From contig CADBRC010000155.1 of assembly GCA_902796985.1 (NCBI GenBank), positions 1-8,985 on the forward strand: 8,985 nucleotides of DNA, in the 5' to 3' direction. Below the pieces are notes generated by a model. It was given only the letters and a program-made list of their open reading frames with translations. It was not told the origin of the DNA and did not search any database. The DNA comes from an uncultured Spirochaetaceae bacterium. GTDB lineage: Bacteria; Spirochaetota; Spirochaetia; Treponematales; Treponemataceae. This document shows positions 1-4,682 of this stretch, piece after piece. Position numbers and translations under genes: made by a program. The stretch's first letter is position 1. Every line of letters starts with the position of its first letter.

Positions 1-32
1 GCATTTGCCATCTCGGAACTGCCGCATTAGAA

Positions 33-179
33 GGAACGTATGGAGTGGGGCGGGGCCCCCAGAGCGGGCATTTGCCAGCCCACCGGTTTTTGTGGGACAG
101 ACAGCCCTCGTTGGCAATGTTTCAAGGTTGCAATGCTGGCTCGGCCCGCGAATGGGGACACCCAGCGGGAATACGTTCC
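33..179. repeat. Long nested hairpin element bounded by inverted repeats
   Basis: The outer arms are a perfect 9-bp inverted repeat, GGAACGTAT (33-41) and ATACGTTCC (171-179). Inside them, complementary blocks are nested in order: TGGG 46-49 with CCCA 161-164, CCCC 57-60 with GGGG 154-157, GCGGGC 64-69 with GCCCGC 144-149, ATTTGCCA 70-77 with TGGCAAT 112-118 (one bulged T), and CCCAC 79-83 with GTGGG 92-96. An alternative local hairpin forms at the right end, CGGGAA 166-171 with TTCCCG 176-181 around TACG. This pattern could be a MITE-like or REP-like DNA element, or a structured RNA. No known RNA family is recognised. The pairing was worked out by eye, without folding energies. Confidence 0.5.
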
Positions 180-181
180 CG
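171..181 (+). repeat. Direct repeat ATACGTTCCCG, copy 1
   Basis: This is the first of two identical 11-mers in the window; the second is at 1193-1203. It forms the right edge of the larger hairpin element. The 7-mer GCGTAGC is also shared between the two gene-free regions (212-218 and 1177-1183). The two copies lie about 1.02 kb apart with the GNAT gene pair between them. Confidence 0.6.
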
Positions 182-274
182 ACTACCCGGAGGCAAGCAC
201 TAGCTCGTTGGGCGTAGCCCGGGAGACGCAGGAGGCGATTTCCGCCGGATGTTGTCGGAACCTATGTCATTTAC

Positions 275-304
275 TTGTCATACTGTGTTTTATTATGGTA
301 TATT
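275..304 (+). promoter_or_regulatory. Probable sigma-70 promoter of the GNAT toxin-antitoxin pair
   Basis: TTGTCA at 275-280 matches five of six -35 bases, and TATATT at 299-304 matches five of six -10 bases, with an 18-bp spacer. The expected start of transcription (about 311) would place the ribosome site almost at the 5' end of the message, so another -10 such as TATTAT at 291-296 remains possible. TGTCAT is repeated at 265-270 and 276-281, exactly 11 bp apart, and ATAC/GTAT (280-283 and 298-301) form a loose inverted repeat across the promoter. Both could be operator half-sites for autoregulation by the antitoxin; that is inference. Confidence 0.45.
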
Positions 305-321
305 GAAGTCAGGAGGTTTCT

Positions 322-504
322 ATGGCTTCTATTAATCGTTTTCAGACAATAAATGACATTCCTCCAAGCAAAGGGAAAGACGTACTCCTGAAGATTCTGA
401 ATTCTCCTCGGGTTGATTTCTCAAAGCTCCAGAAAATAGCAGCCGATTATGAAAAAAAAGCGCTCGAAATGATGCATACAGAAGGAAAGGTTCAGAAGCA
501 ATGA
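322..504 (+). CDS. Small putative antitoxin of a GNAT toxin-antitoxin pair
   Basis: This 60-residue protein starts at an ATG with a perfect AGGAGG ribosome site at 311-316, five bases upstream. Its stop overlaps the start of the next gene as ATGA (501-504), so the two are translationally coupled. No named antitoxin fold can be assigned by eye. The protein is basic and predicted largely helical in its second half (residues about 34-55, rich in K, E, L and A). The first half has a short polar segment followed by a KGKDVLLKILNSP stretch. Its size, its position directly ahead of a GNAT protein and the overlap all fit the antitoxin of a TacT/AtaT-like type II system. It is AT-rich compared with the genes to its right, as its partner is. 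The coding call is firm; the antitoxin role rests on context. Confidence 0.75.
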   Translation: MASINRFQTINDIPPSKGKDVLLKILNSPRVDFSKLQKIAADYEKKALEMMHTEGKVQKQ

Positions 505-1073
505 TTTTTCTGCCTTTGGAGACAGACTTGTTCTATTATGAGCATCTCTTTGACTCTTCCGACAATCTGCGGTTGATTCAGGACTTTTTTGTGCTGAATG
601 CGTCAGGATTCGGTTTGGAGCGGTACATAAAAGACCTCGCTGAATCTGATGAAAAAGACGGTTCCGCAAGGACATATCTTGTAAAGGATAAGTTTTCTCA
701 TGAGATTGTTGCCTATTTTTCTTTAAAAACAGGCTTGTTTACTGTTGATGCCGGCAATGGATATTTCTATTCGATATCGGCGGTTGAGCTCGCCAATTTT
801 GCCGTGAATTCTTCATACAGGCAGAATCACCCAAGGGCGAAGAATCTCGGCTCAACGGTTTTTGCAGAGTTCATACTGCCCCTTGTGAGGTATATTCGGA
901 CCCTTGTCGGGATTCAGGCGATTTATATCTATGCTTTGCCCGAAGATAAACTGATTGAGCATTATAAGACGATGGGTTTTAACAGATTAAATTCCGAAGA
1001 TGAAAAATTTGTGCATCAGCATGTAAAGCCGAAATATGACCAAGGCTGTATTTTCATGTATCAGTTGCTCTGA
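501..1073 (+). CDS. GNAT-family acetyltransferase, probable toxin of a type II toxin-antitoxin pair
   Basis: This 190-residue protein carries the marks of the GNAT acyl-CoA acetyltransferase fold. A strand ending in LANFAVNSSYR (about 97-107) corresponds to beta-4. It is followed by the acetyl-CoA pyrophosphate-binding turn around R112-S118 (RAKNLGS, a loose form of the Q/R-x-x-G-x-G/A motif). A late HYKTMGF motif (154-160) contains Tyr155, placed where GNAT toxins keep the general-acid tyrosine. TacT, AtaT and ItaT toxins of this family acetylate the amino group of aminoacyl-tRNA and block translation; whether this one does is inferred. The first 55 residues or so are an extra N-terminal part not typical of minimal GNATs. 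The gene is AT-rich (roughly 32-43% GC in lines sampled by eye, against 53-68% to the right), suggesting horizontal acquisition. A non-toxic housekeeping acetyltransferase is the alternative. Confidence 0.8.
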   Translation: MIFLPLETDLFYYEHLFDSSDNLRLIQDFFVLNASGFGLERYIKDLAESDEKDGSARTYLVKDKFSHEIVAYFSLKTGLFTVDAGNGYFYSISAVELANFAVNSSYRQNHPRAKNLGSTVFAEFILPLVRYIRTLVGIQAIYIYALPEDKLIEHYKTMGFNRLNSEDEKFVHQHVKPKYDQGCIFMYQLL

Positions 1074-1118
1074 CAGTTTAAAAGGCTCCATGCGTGTGCT
1101 ACAACTACAAACTAACGG

Positions 1119-1206
1119 GCATACGGGGCTTGCGACGCGGGTCCCCTCGAAGCTGCCATGTCTGAGGGAACCACCAGCGTAGCGTCAAGGCTATACGTTC
1201 CCGTGC
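1119..1206. repeat. Second nested hairpin element, downstream of the GNAT gene
   Basis: The gap 1074-1227 holds no gene but folds on paper into a long imperfect hairpin. The outer arms are GCA-TA-CGGG (1119-1127) with CCCGTGC (1200-1206), the TA being bulged. Then come CTT 1129-1131 with AAG 1187-1189, GACGC 1134-1138 with GCGTC 1182-1186, and GGGTCCCCTC 1139-1148 with GAGGGAACC 1164-1172 (one mismatch, one bulge). The apical loop is 1149-1163. There is no U-run after it, so it is not a standard Rho-independent terminator. It shares ATACGTTCCCG and GCGTAGC with the element upstream of the gene pair. It could be a relative of that element or a structured RNA; no known family is recognised. Confidence 0.45.
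1193..1203 (+). repeat. Direct repeat ATACGTTCCCG, copy 2
   Basis: This copy is identical to the 11-mer at 171-181 and in the same orientation. It forms part of the right arm of the second hairpin element and lies just before the poly-G tract. Confidence 0.6.
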
Positions 1207-1207
1207 T

Positions 1208-1216
1208 GGGGGGGGG
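1208..1216 (+). repeat. Poly-G tract (nine G) upstream of the SPOR gene promoter
   Basis: Nine consecutive G end 11 bp before the -35 box at 1228. With a transcription start near 1263, the tract lies at about -55 to -47, where a change in length alters spacing to any upstream contact. Poly-G runs near tpr promoters of Treponema pallidum vary in length and change transcription. Whether this tract varies is not visible from one sequence. Confidence 0.6.
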
Positions 1217-1227
1217 CGACATACTCC

Positions 1228-1256
1228 TTGCCTTTTTCTGCCGGAGGGGCTATAAT
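1228..1256 (+). promoter_or_regulatory. Strong sigma-70-type promoter of the SPOR-domain gene
   Basis: The -35 box TTGCCT (1228-1233, four of six matches) and a perfect TATAAT -10 (1251-1256) are separated by the ideal 17 bp. Transcription would begin near 1263, giving a leader of about 49 nt that includes a T7 run (1286-1292) and the ribosome site. The promoter lies inside a possible upstream extension of the reading frame that would start at TTG 1228, which argues for the later ATG at 1312. Confidence 0.75.
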
Positions 1257-1298
1257 ATCGGAGGTAAATGCTCGGAACATTAGCATTTTTTTGTTAGT

Positions 1299-1304
1299 AA
1301 GGAG
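1299..1304 (+). promoter_or_regulatory. Ribosome binding site fixing the SPOR gene start
   Basis: AAGGAG lies seven bases before ATG 1312. None of the in-frame candidates further upstream has a comparable site, and the first residues after 1312 form a textbook signal peptide. Confidence 0.8.
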
Positions 1305-1311
1305 TTTTTTC

Positions 1312-1872
1312 ATGAAGAAAGTCGCCATGCTCGCCGCAATCGCCATTGCCGCCTGTTCCGCCCTCGCCGCGCAGGATACTTGGTTTGTCTGCCTGGGCTC
1401 GTTCAAGAAACAGGGCAATGCGGACAGCTACGTGAAGTACCTGGCCGCCAACAACGTCACCGCCCGCATAGTCGATGTTACGCTGCCGTCAGGCAACTTA
1501 ATGCACCGGGTCGTCCAGAGCAGGGGCTACGACAAGTATGCCGATGCATACGACATGAGGAGCAAACTTCAGAAGGAACGGTTCATCCAGATTCTGGGCA
1601 TAAACGACCTGTGGGTCTTCAAGAGCGGTGCGCCCAAGCAGGCGAAGGACAAGGCGGACTCTGCCCCCATCGATTCGGACGTGAGGCACGACCTGTGGAT
1701 GGAGCCTACCGCCCCCAAGCCTGCCGCATTCCGCGATGTCCCTGTCTGGACGGCTTCTAAGGCGATGGACGAAGATCAGGAGTTCCGCTTTAATCCCGAC
1801 GGAGACTTTGAGATTGTGACGGACCGCGGCTTCGGCAATATCATCGTGACCCGTTACGAGTTCAAGCGGTAA
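1312..1872 (+). CDS. Secreted SPOR-domain protein
   Basis: This 186-residue protein starts at ATG 1312, chosen over the longer in-frame option because of the AAGGAG at 1299-1304, the promoter at 1228-1256 and the signal peptide. Residues 1-20 are MKK plus a hydrophobic alanine-rich core ending ALAA, a likely signal peptidase I site before Gln21. Cys15 in IAAC is a weak lipobox alternative. Residues 23 to about 103 fit a SPOR domain: a W-F-V-C-L-G-S-F strand, a helix around ADSYVKYL, and a second repeat half with a helix around YADAYDMRSKL. SPOR domains bind glycan strands of peptidoglycan lacking stem peptides, often at division sites. The C-terminal 80 residues are linker-like (K, P, A, D) and then an unassigned segment with FRFNPDGDFEIV. 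It is monocistronic and its 3' end overlaps the convergent acyltransferase gene by 11 bp. An envelope role is likely; the exact function is unknown. Confidence 0.85.
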   Translation: MKKVAMLAAIAIAACSALAAQDTWFVCLGSFKKQGNADSYVKYLAANNVTARIVDVTLPSGNLMHRVVQSRGYDKYADAYDMRSKLQKERFIQILGINDLWVFKSGAPKQAKDKADSAPIDSDVRHDLWMEPTAPKPAAFRDVPVWTASKAMDEDQEFRFNPDGDFEIVTDRGFGNIIVTRYEFKR

Positions 1873-3103
1873 ACAGCCTCTGGACGAGCTTGCAGAGCAG
1901 CCGGTAGACTGATGCCAGGCCTATGGTCGCCGCAATGACGGCGGCGGCATAAAGGGCCAGGTTGCCGTTCCCTGCCCAGTAAACAGGGGCGGGGCTGCCG
2001 TCCGGGCCGTATCCCTTATAGAGAAGGAAGCGGAAGGCTGCGAGCGCCATCAGGTTCATCATGTAGGTTTCCAGCGAGATGCTGCCCATGAAACGGGTGA
2101 CCGGGTTGGAGGCGTGGTACTTGAGCATGACAGCGAAAATCAGTATGACCACAATCATCGACTGGGGAATCTGCAGGAGGTAGGTCAGCATTTTGTTCAG
2201 GATGCCCGGGCCGTTGCCGCTGAATTCCGTCCAGTAGCCGAACTTCCACTGTCCGAATGCAGAAAGCCCGGTGAGGGCAGCGGTCAGCAGGGCAAGCAGG
2301 ATGAGCTTACCCCAGTAGGAACGTGCGAACCATGCCCGGATCCTGTCTTCATAGCGGGCGAACAGCATTCCAATAAGGAAGGCGGGGCATGAGTTGACCC
2401 ACCATTCGCCCGAGAACCAGAAAATCTTCATGTACATCCACCATTTTGCCTTCTCCCAGCCGAGCCTTGTGAGCCACCAGTTCTTCTCTCCTGCCCACCA
2501 TGCGAAGTGCCCGTTGACACAGAAAATCAGCCCCAGGGCAAGGATGACGGCCGCCATCAGGACAAAGCGGGGCCTGTCGCCCTTTACTTTCCTGAAGATG
2601 ACGTAAAAGGCCGTGTAGAGGATTGCCGCTACAATCGGATACCAGGCGTATTCGTTCATCATCGTGACCCCGAGGAAGTTGCAGACCCAGTGGGAGGCCG
2701 TCATCATCTCTCCTGTCAGCAGGCAGAGCGGGGCGTAGAGGATGACGCTGACGTAAAAGGGAATGACGAGGACGCGAAGCACCCGCTTTCTCATGAAGCC
2801 GTCCAGGTAGCCGGGCTTGGACGCGAGGCTTTTTATGAGGCCGAAGCCCGACCAGAAGAAGAAGACGGCGACAAAGAGGAAACCGACGTTGCAGAAAGCC
2901 TGGATTACGCCCGCCTGCTGGAAGGATTCCTCCTGAGAGATGTGGTGCAGGATGACTCCCGTCGCAGCAATGCCCCGCAGCGCTTTGGTCACGTCAAGCG
3001 AAGCCGAATCTTCGTGGAACTTGCCTCTTCCGAAGCCTGCAAACCTGCCGCCCCATACGCAGAGCGCGATAAAAAGCACATAGACAACCCAAGTGATATA
3101 CAT
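1862..3103 (-). CDS. Acyltransferase family 3 (OafA-like) integral membrane protein
   Basis: This 413-residue polytopic protein, with about ten membrane segments, belongs to the acyltransferase-3 family. These proteins move acetyl or other acyl groups onto sugars or lipids at the membrane, usually on surface glycans. The signature region is clear. KALRGIAATGVILHH (40-54) places Arg43 and His54 eleven residues apart, as the catalytic Arg/His pair of OafA. NVGFLFVAVFFFWSGFGL (72-89) is the next conserved helix, and FMRKRVLRVLVIPF (103-116) is the usual basic-to-membrane segment. No periplasmic SGNH domain is attached. The ATG has a strong AAGGAGG site (minus strand, 3109-3115), and the gene begins 13 bp after psd ends, so it is probably the last gene of the operon. 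The acceptor is unknown; the lipid-gene setting suggests an envelope glycan or lipid. Confidence 0.88.
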   Translation of the reverse strand: MYITWVVYVLFIALCVWGGRFAGFGRGKFHEDSASLDVTKALRGIAATGVILHHISQEESFQQAGVIQAFCNVGFLFVAVFFFWSGFGLIKSLASKPGYLDGFMRKRVLRVLVIPFYVSVILYAPLCLLTGEMMTASHWVCNFLGVTMMNEYAWYPIVAAILYTAFYVIFRKVKGDRPRFVLMAAVILALGLIFCVNGHFAWWAGEKNWWLTRLGWEKAKWWMYMKIFWFSGEWWVNSCPAFLIGMLFARYEDRIRAWFARSYWGKLILLALLTAALTGLSAFGQWKFGYWTEFSGNGPGILNKMLTYLLQIPQSMIVVILIFAVMLKYHASNPVTRFMGSISLETYMMNLMALAAFRFLLYKGYGPDGSPAPVYWAGNGNLALYAAAVIAATIGLASVYRLLCKLVQRLFTA

Positions 3104-3108
3104 CTTTT

Positions 3109-3115
3109 CCTCCTT
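3109..3115 (-). promoter_or_regulatory. Strong ribosome binding site for the acyltransferase gene
   Basis: AAGGAGG on the minus strand lies five bases before ATG 3103, in the short gap after the psd stop codon. It is much stronger than the sites ahead of psd, pssA and the flippase gene. The last gene of the operon may therefore be translated independently of coupling. Confidence 0.7.
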
Positions 3116-3116
3116 G

Positions 3117-3968
3117 TCAGACGGTTTGCCCGGCGGGACAGCTTTCCGTTCCGGGCTGCATGCCGACCCGCTCGCCCATCAGGACGGGGGTCTCCTTTCC
3201 CTGCTGAGACCTTTCCTCTATATCCGCACGGACGGTGAGCTTCCCCGGACCTGCGAGCACGATGACGGTGGAGCCTCCGTACTCAAAGAATCCCTTCTCC
3301 CTGCCGCGGACGGCTACACCCTCTCCCTCCAGGTTCACTATCCTGCCGACGAGCATCGCCCCGACCTCCATCTGGACAAGCGGGCCGAAGGCGGAGCTCT
3401 CTATGACGGTGTATTCGCGGCTGTTCTCCGCGAAGACGGGGAGCGTTTCCAGAGCAACAGGGCGGACGGTGTGCAGCACGCCGGGAATAAAGACGTTATC
3501 CCCTTTGCGTCCTCCGTCCGCGTAGCAGTAGCGGTGGTAGTTGTCCACACAGAGTCTGAAGACAAGGCAGGTCCCGCCCTGAAAGCGGGCTGCAAGCTCC
3601 CTGTCCTTGAGCAGGGAGGCGACCGTGTATGCGGACTGTTTGACCGGGATGACCGTGCCTCCGTCCGCATCAATGTGCCAGACGGAGAGGAGACCGTCGC
3701 AGGGGGCGCAGAAGGCGGAGGGGCTCATGTCGAAGGTCCGCTTTCCTTCTTTTATCTTCCGCCGGAAGAATTCGTTGAACGTCCGTATGCCGTCGGTTTC
3801 ATAGTCATCGAGACATATCTTGTTCTTGCGGGCAAAGCCCTTGATCAGGAACGCAGAGAGGCGGGAGTCCAGAAACGCACCGCATGCCCGGGACAGGGCA
3901 GGGGCAGTGAGCAGTCTGAGAAGAATCCTTCCGGGAATCGTTTTGTACAGGAAAGGGAGTGCGTCCAT
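3117..3968 (-). CDS. psd: Phosphatidylserine decarboxylase proenzyme
   Basis: Psd decarboxylates phosphatidylserine to phosphatidylethanolamine at the membrane. The proenzyme cuts itself at a serine to make the pyruvoyl cofactor. This 283-residue protein has the whole family pattern: FNEFFRRKIK (64-73), PCDG with Asp91, DNYHRYCYADGG (142-153) with His145, GVLHTV with His166, FGPLVQMEVGAMLVGRI (194-210), and the self-cleavage motif GGST (231-234) with Ser233 as the new pyruvoyl residue. GGST instead of LGST, and the overall length, fit the PSD-B type II form common in clostridia. Cys148 stands where E. coli Psd has the second histidine of DYHRVH. The ATG has only a weak AAGG and starts 6 bp after pssA ends, so it probably relies on coupled translation. 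The enzyme acts directly downstream of its operon partner PssA. Confidence 0.95.
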   Translation of the reverse strand: MDALPFLYKTIPGRILLRLLTAPALSRACGAFLDSRLSAFLIKGFARKNKICLDDYETDGIRTFNEFFRRKIKEGKRTFDMSPSAFCAPCDGLLSVWHIDADGGTVIPVKQSAYTVASLLKDRELAARFQGGTCLVFRLCVDNYHRYCYADGGRKGDNVFIPGVLHTVRPVALETLPVFAENSREYTVIESSAFGPLVQMEVGAMLVGRIVNLEGEGVAVRGREKGFFEYGGSTVIVLAGPGKLTVRADIEERSQQGKETPVLMGERVGMQPGTESCPAGQTV

Positions 3969-3974
3969 CCGGCC

Positions 3975-4682
3975 TTACTGGCGCCTCATGACGATGAAGA
4001 CGTATGCGAGGACCGCAGCTTCCACAACCCCGATGCCGATGAGGAGCAGGATGCCCCGTGTCGAGGGCTTTTTCACTTGAATCCGTGAGACAAAGAGGAA
4101 TCCTACGACGGCGAGGAAGACAAAGTAGAGCAGGGTCAGGTCTGCCTTGCAGAAGATGTGGATGAGCAGGATGACGGGGAATACGACAGCTGCACTTGTC
4201 ACGGGCAGACCGGTGAAGACCTTGCGGGAGCCTCCCTCCGTTCCCTGCCGCTCCTCCTCCGTCACGTTGAAGTAGGCAAGCCGTATCATCGCGGCGAGCG
4301 CATAAAGGACAGCCGTTGCCGTCAGCAGAATCTTGGTGATGGCGGGCTTGTCTGCGAGGTGCAGGAACTTGAAGTCCGGGAAAATCGAGAATTCAATGCT
4401 GCTCCTCAGCATGGCGATGCCGATGCAGGCGGGCAGCACCCCGAACGCCACCAGGTCGGACAGGGAGTCTATCTGGATTCCGAACTTCTTCATCTGCTCG
4501 GTCCTGTCCTTTTTGGTACGGGCGACTTTGCCGTCGAACGCATCGCACAGGCCGCAGAACATCAGGAAGAACATCCCCAGATAGGGATGCCCTATGTCGT
4601 TCAGGCAGAGCATGATTCCCGTCGTGGCGGAAATCATGGAGAGATAGGTGAGAACCACTGTATAATCATAGAAGCCAATCAT
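3975..4682 (-). CDS. pssA: CDP-diacylglycerol--serine O-phosphatidyltransferase (phosphatidylserine synthase)
   Basis: The enzyme joins serine to CDP-diacylglycerol, giving phosphatidylserine and CMP in the cytoplasmic membrane. It is 235 residues with several membrane helices. The CDP-alcohol phosphatidyltransferase signature spans residues 47-76: D47, D50-G51, A54-R55, G68, D72 and D76, all four aspartates present. Twelve residues, not the classical eight, lie between the Arg and the Gly (TKKDRTEQMKKF). The following DSLSDLVAFGVLP is typical of the serine-specific branch. ATG 4682 overlaps the stop of the upstream flippase gene as ATGA, and psd follows after 6 bp, giving a compact PE synthesis unit. 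The serine specificity comes from the motif context and from the psd neighbour; another CDP-alcohol transferase is unlikely. Confidence 0.93.
   Translation of the reverse strand: MIGFYDYTVVLTYLSMISATTGIMLCLNDIGHPYLGMFFLMFCGLCDAFDGKVARTKKDRTEQMKKFGIQIDSLSDLVAFGVLPACIGIAMLRSSIEFSIFPDFKFLHLADKPAITKILLTATAVLYALAAMIRLAYFNVTEEERQGTEGGSRKVFTGLPVTSAAVVFPVILLIHIFCKADLTLLYFVFLAVVGFLFVSRIQVKKPSTRGILLLIGIGVVEAAVLAYVFIVMRRQ

Larger units (their letters stand above)
1..321. other. Gene-free GC-rich intergenic stretch
   Basis: No convincing coding region is present. The short open frames here have no ribosome site, no recognisable protein pattern, and run through strongly self-complementary DNA. The left two thirds are GC-rich and full of short inverted repeats. 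Besides the larger element at 33-179 there are small hairpins at 210-220 (GGGC, loop GTA, GCCC) and 234-246 (GGCG, loop ATTTC, CGCC). The 10-mer GCATTTGCCA occurs twice, at 1-10 and 68-77. From about 258 the sequence turns AT-rich and becomes the promoter region of the gene pair that begins at 322. Confidence 0.7.

Noticed and set aside
171..213. Canonical integron attC site
   Set aside because: GTTGGGC at 207-213 fits GTTRRRY, but no RYYYAAC partner lies upstream of it. The shared repeat end GTTCCCG does not fit the core either. Kept only as a cassette-like architecture, not as an attC call.
5..306. Two short open frames on the plus strand at the left edge
   Set aside because: They have no ribosome site, no protein-like pattern, and they run through the self-complementary element.
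1119..1206. Rho-independent terminator after the GNAT gene
   Set aside because: The stem is long and imperfect and is followed by G-rich sequence, not by a T-run.
1228..1311. Upstream extension of the SPOR gene from TTG 1228
   Set aside because: It would begin inside the -35 box of the promoter, has no ribosome site and would bury the signal peptide.
2507..3238. 243-residue plus-strand open frame
   Set aside because: It is antisense to the well-supported acyltransferase gene, and its composition is a shadow of the GC-rich minus-strand codons.
3093..4088. 331-residue plus-strand open frame
   Set aside because: It lies opposite psd and the end of pssA, both of which have clear catalytic motifs. 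No family pattern or ribosome site supports it.
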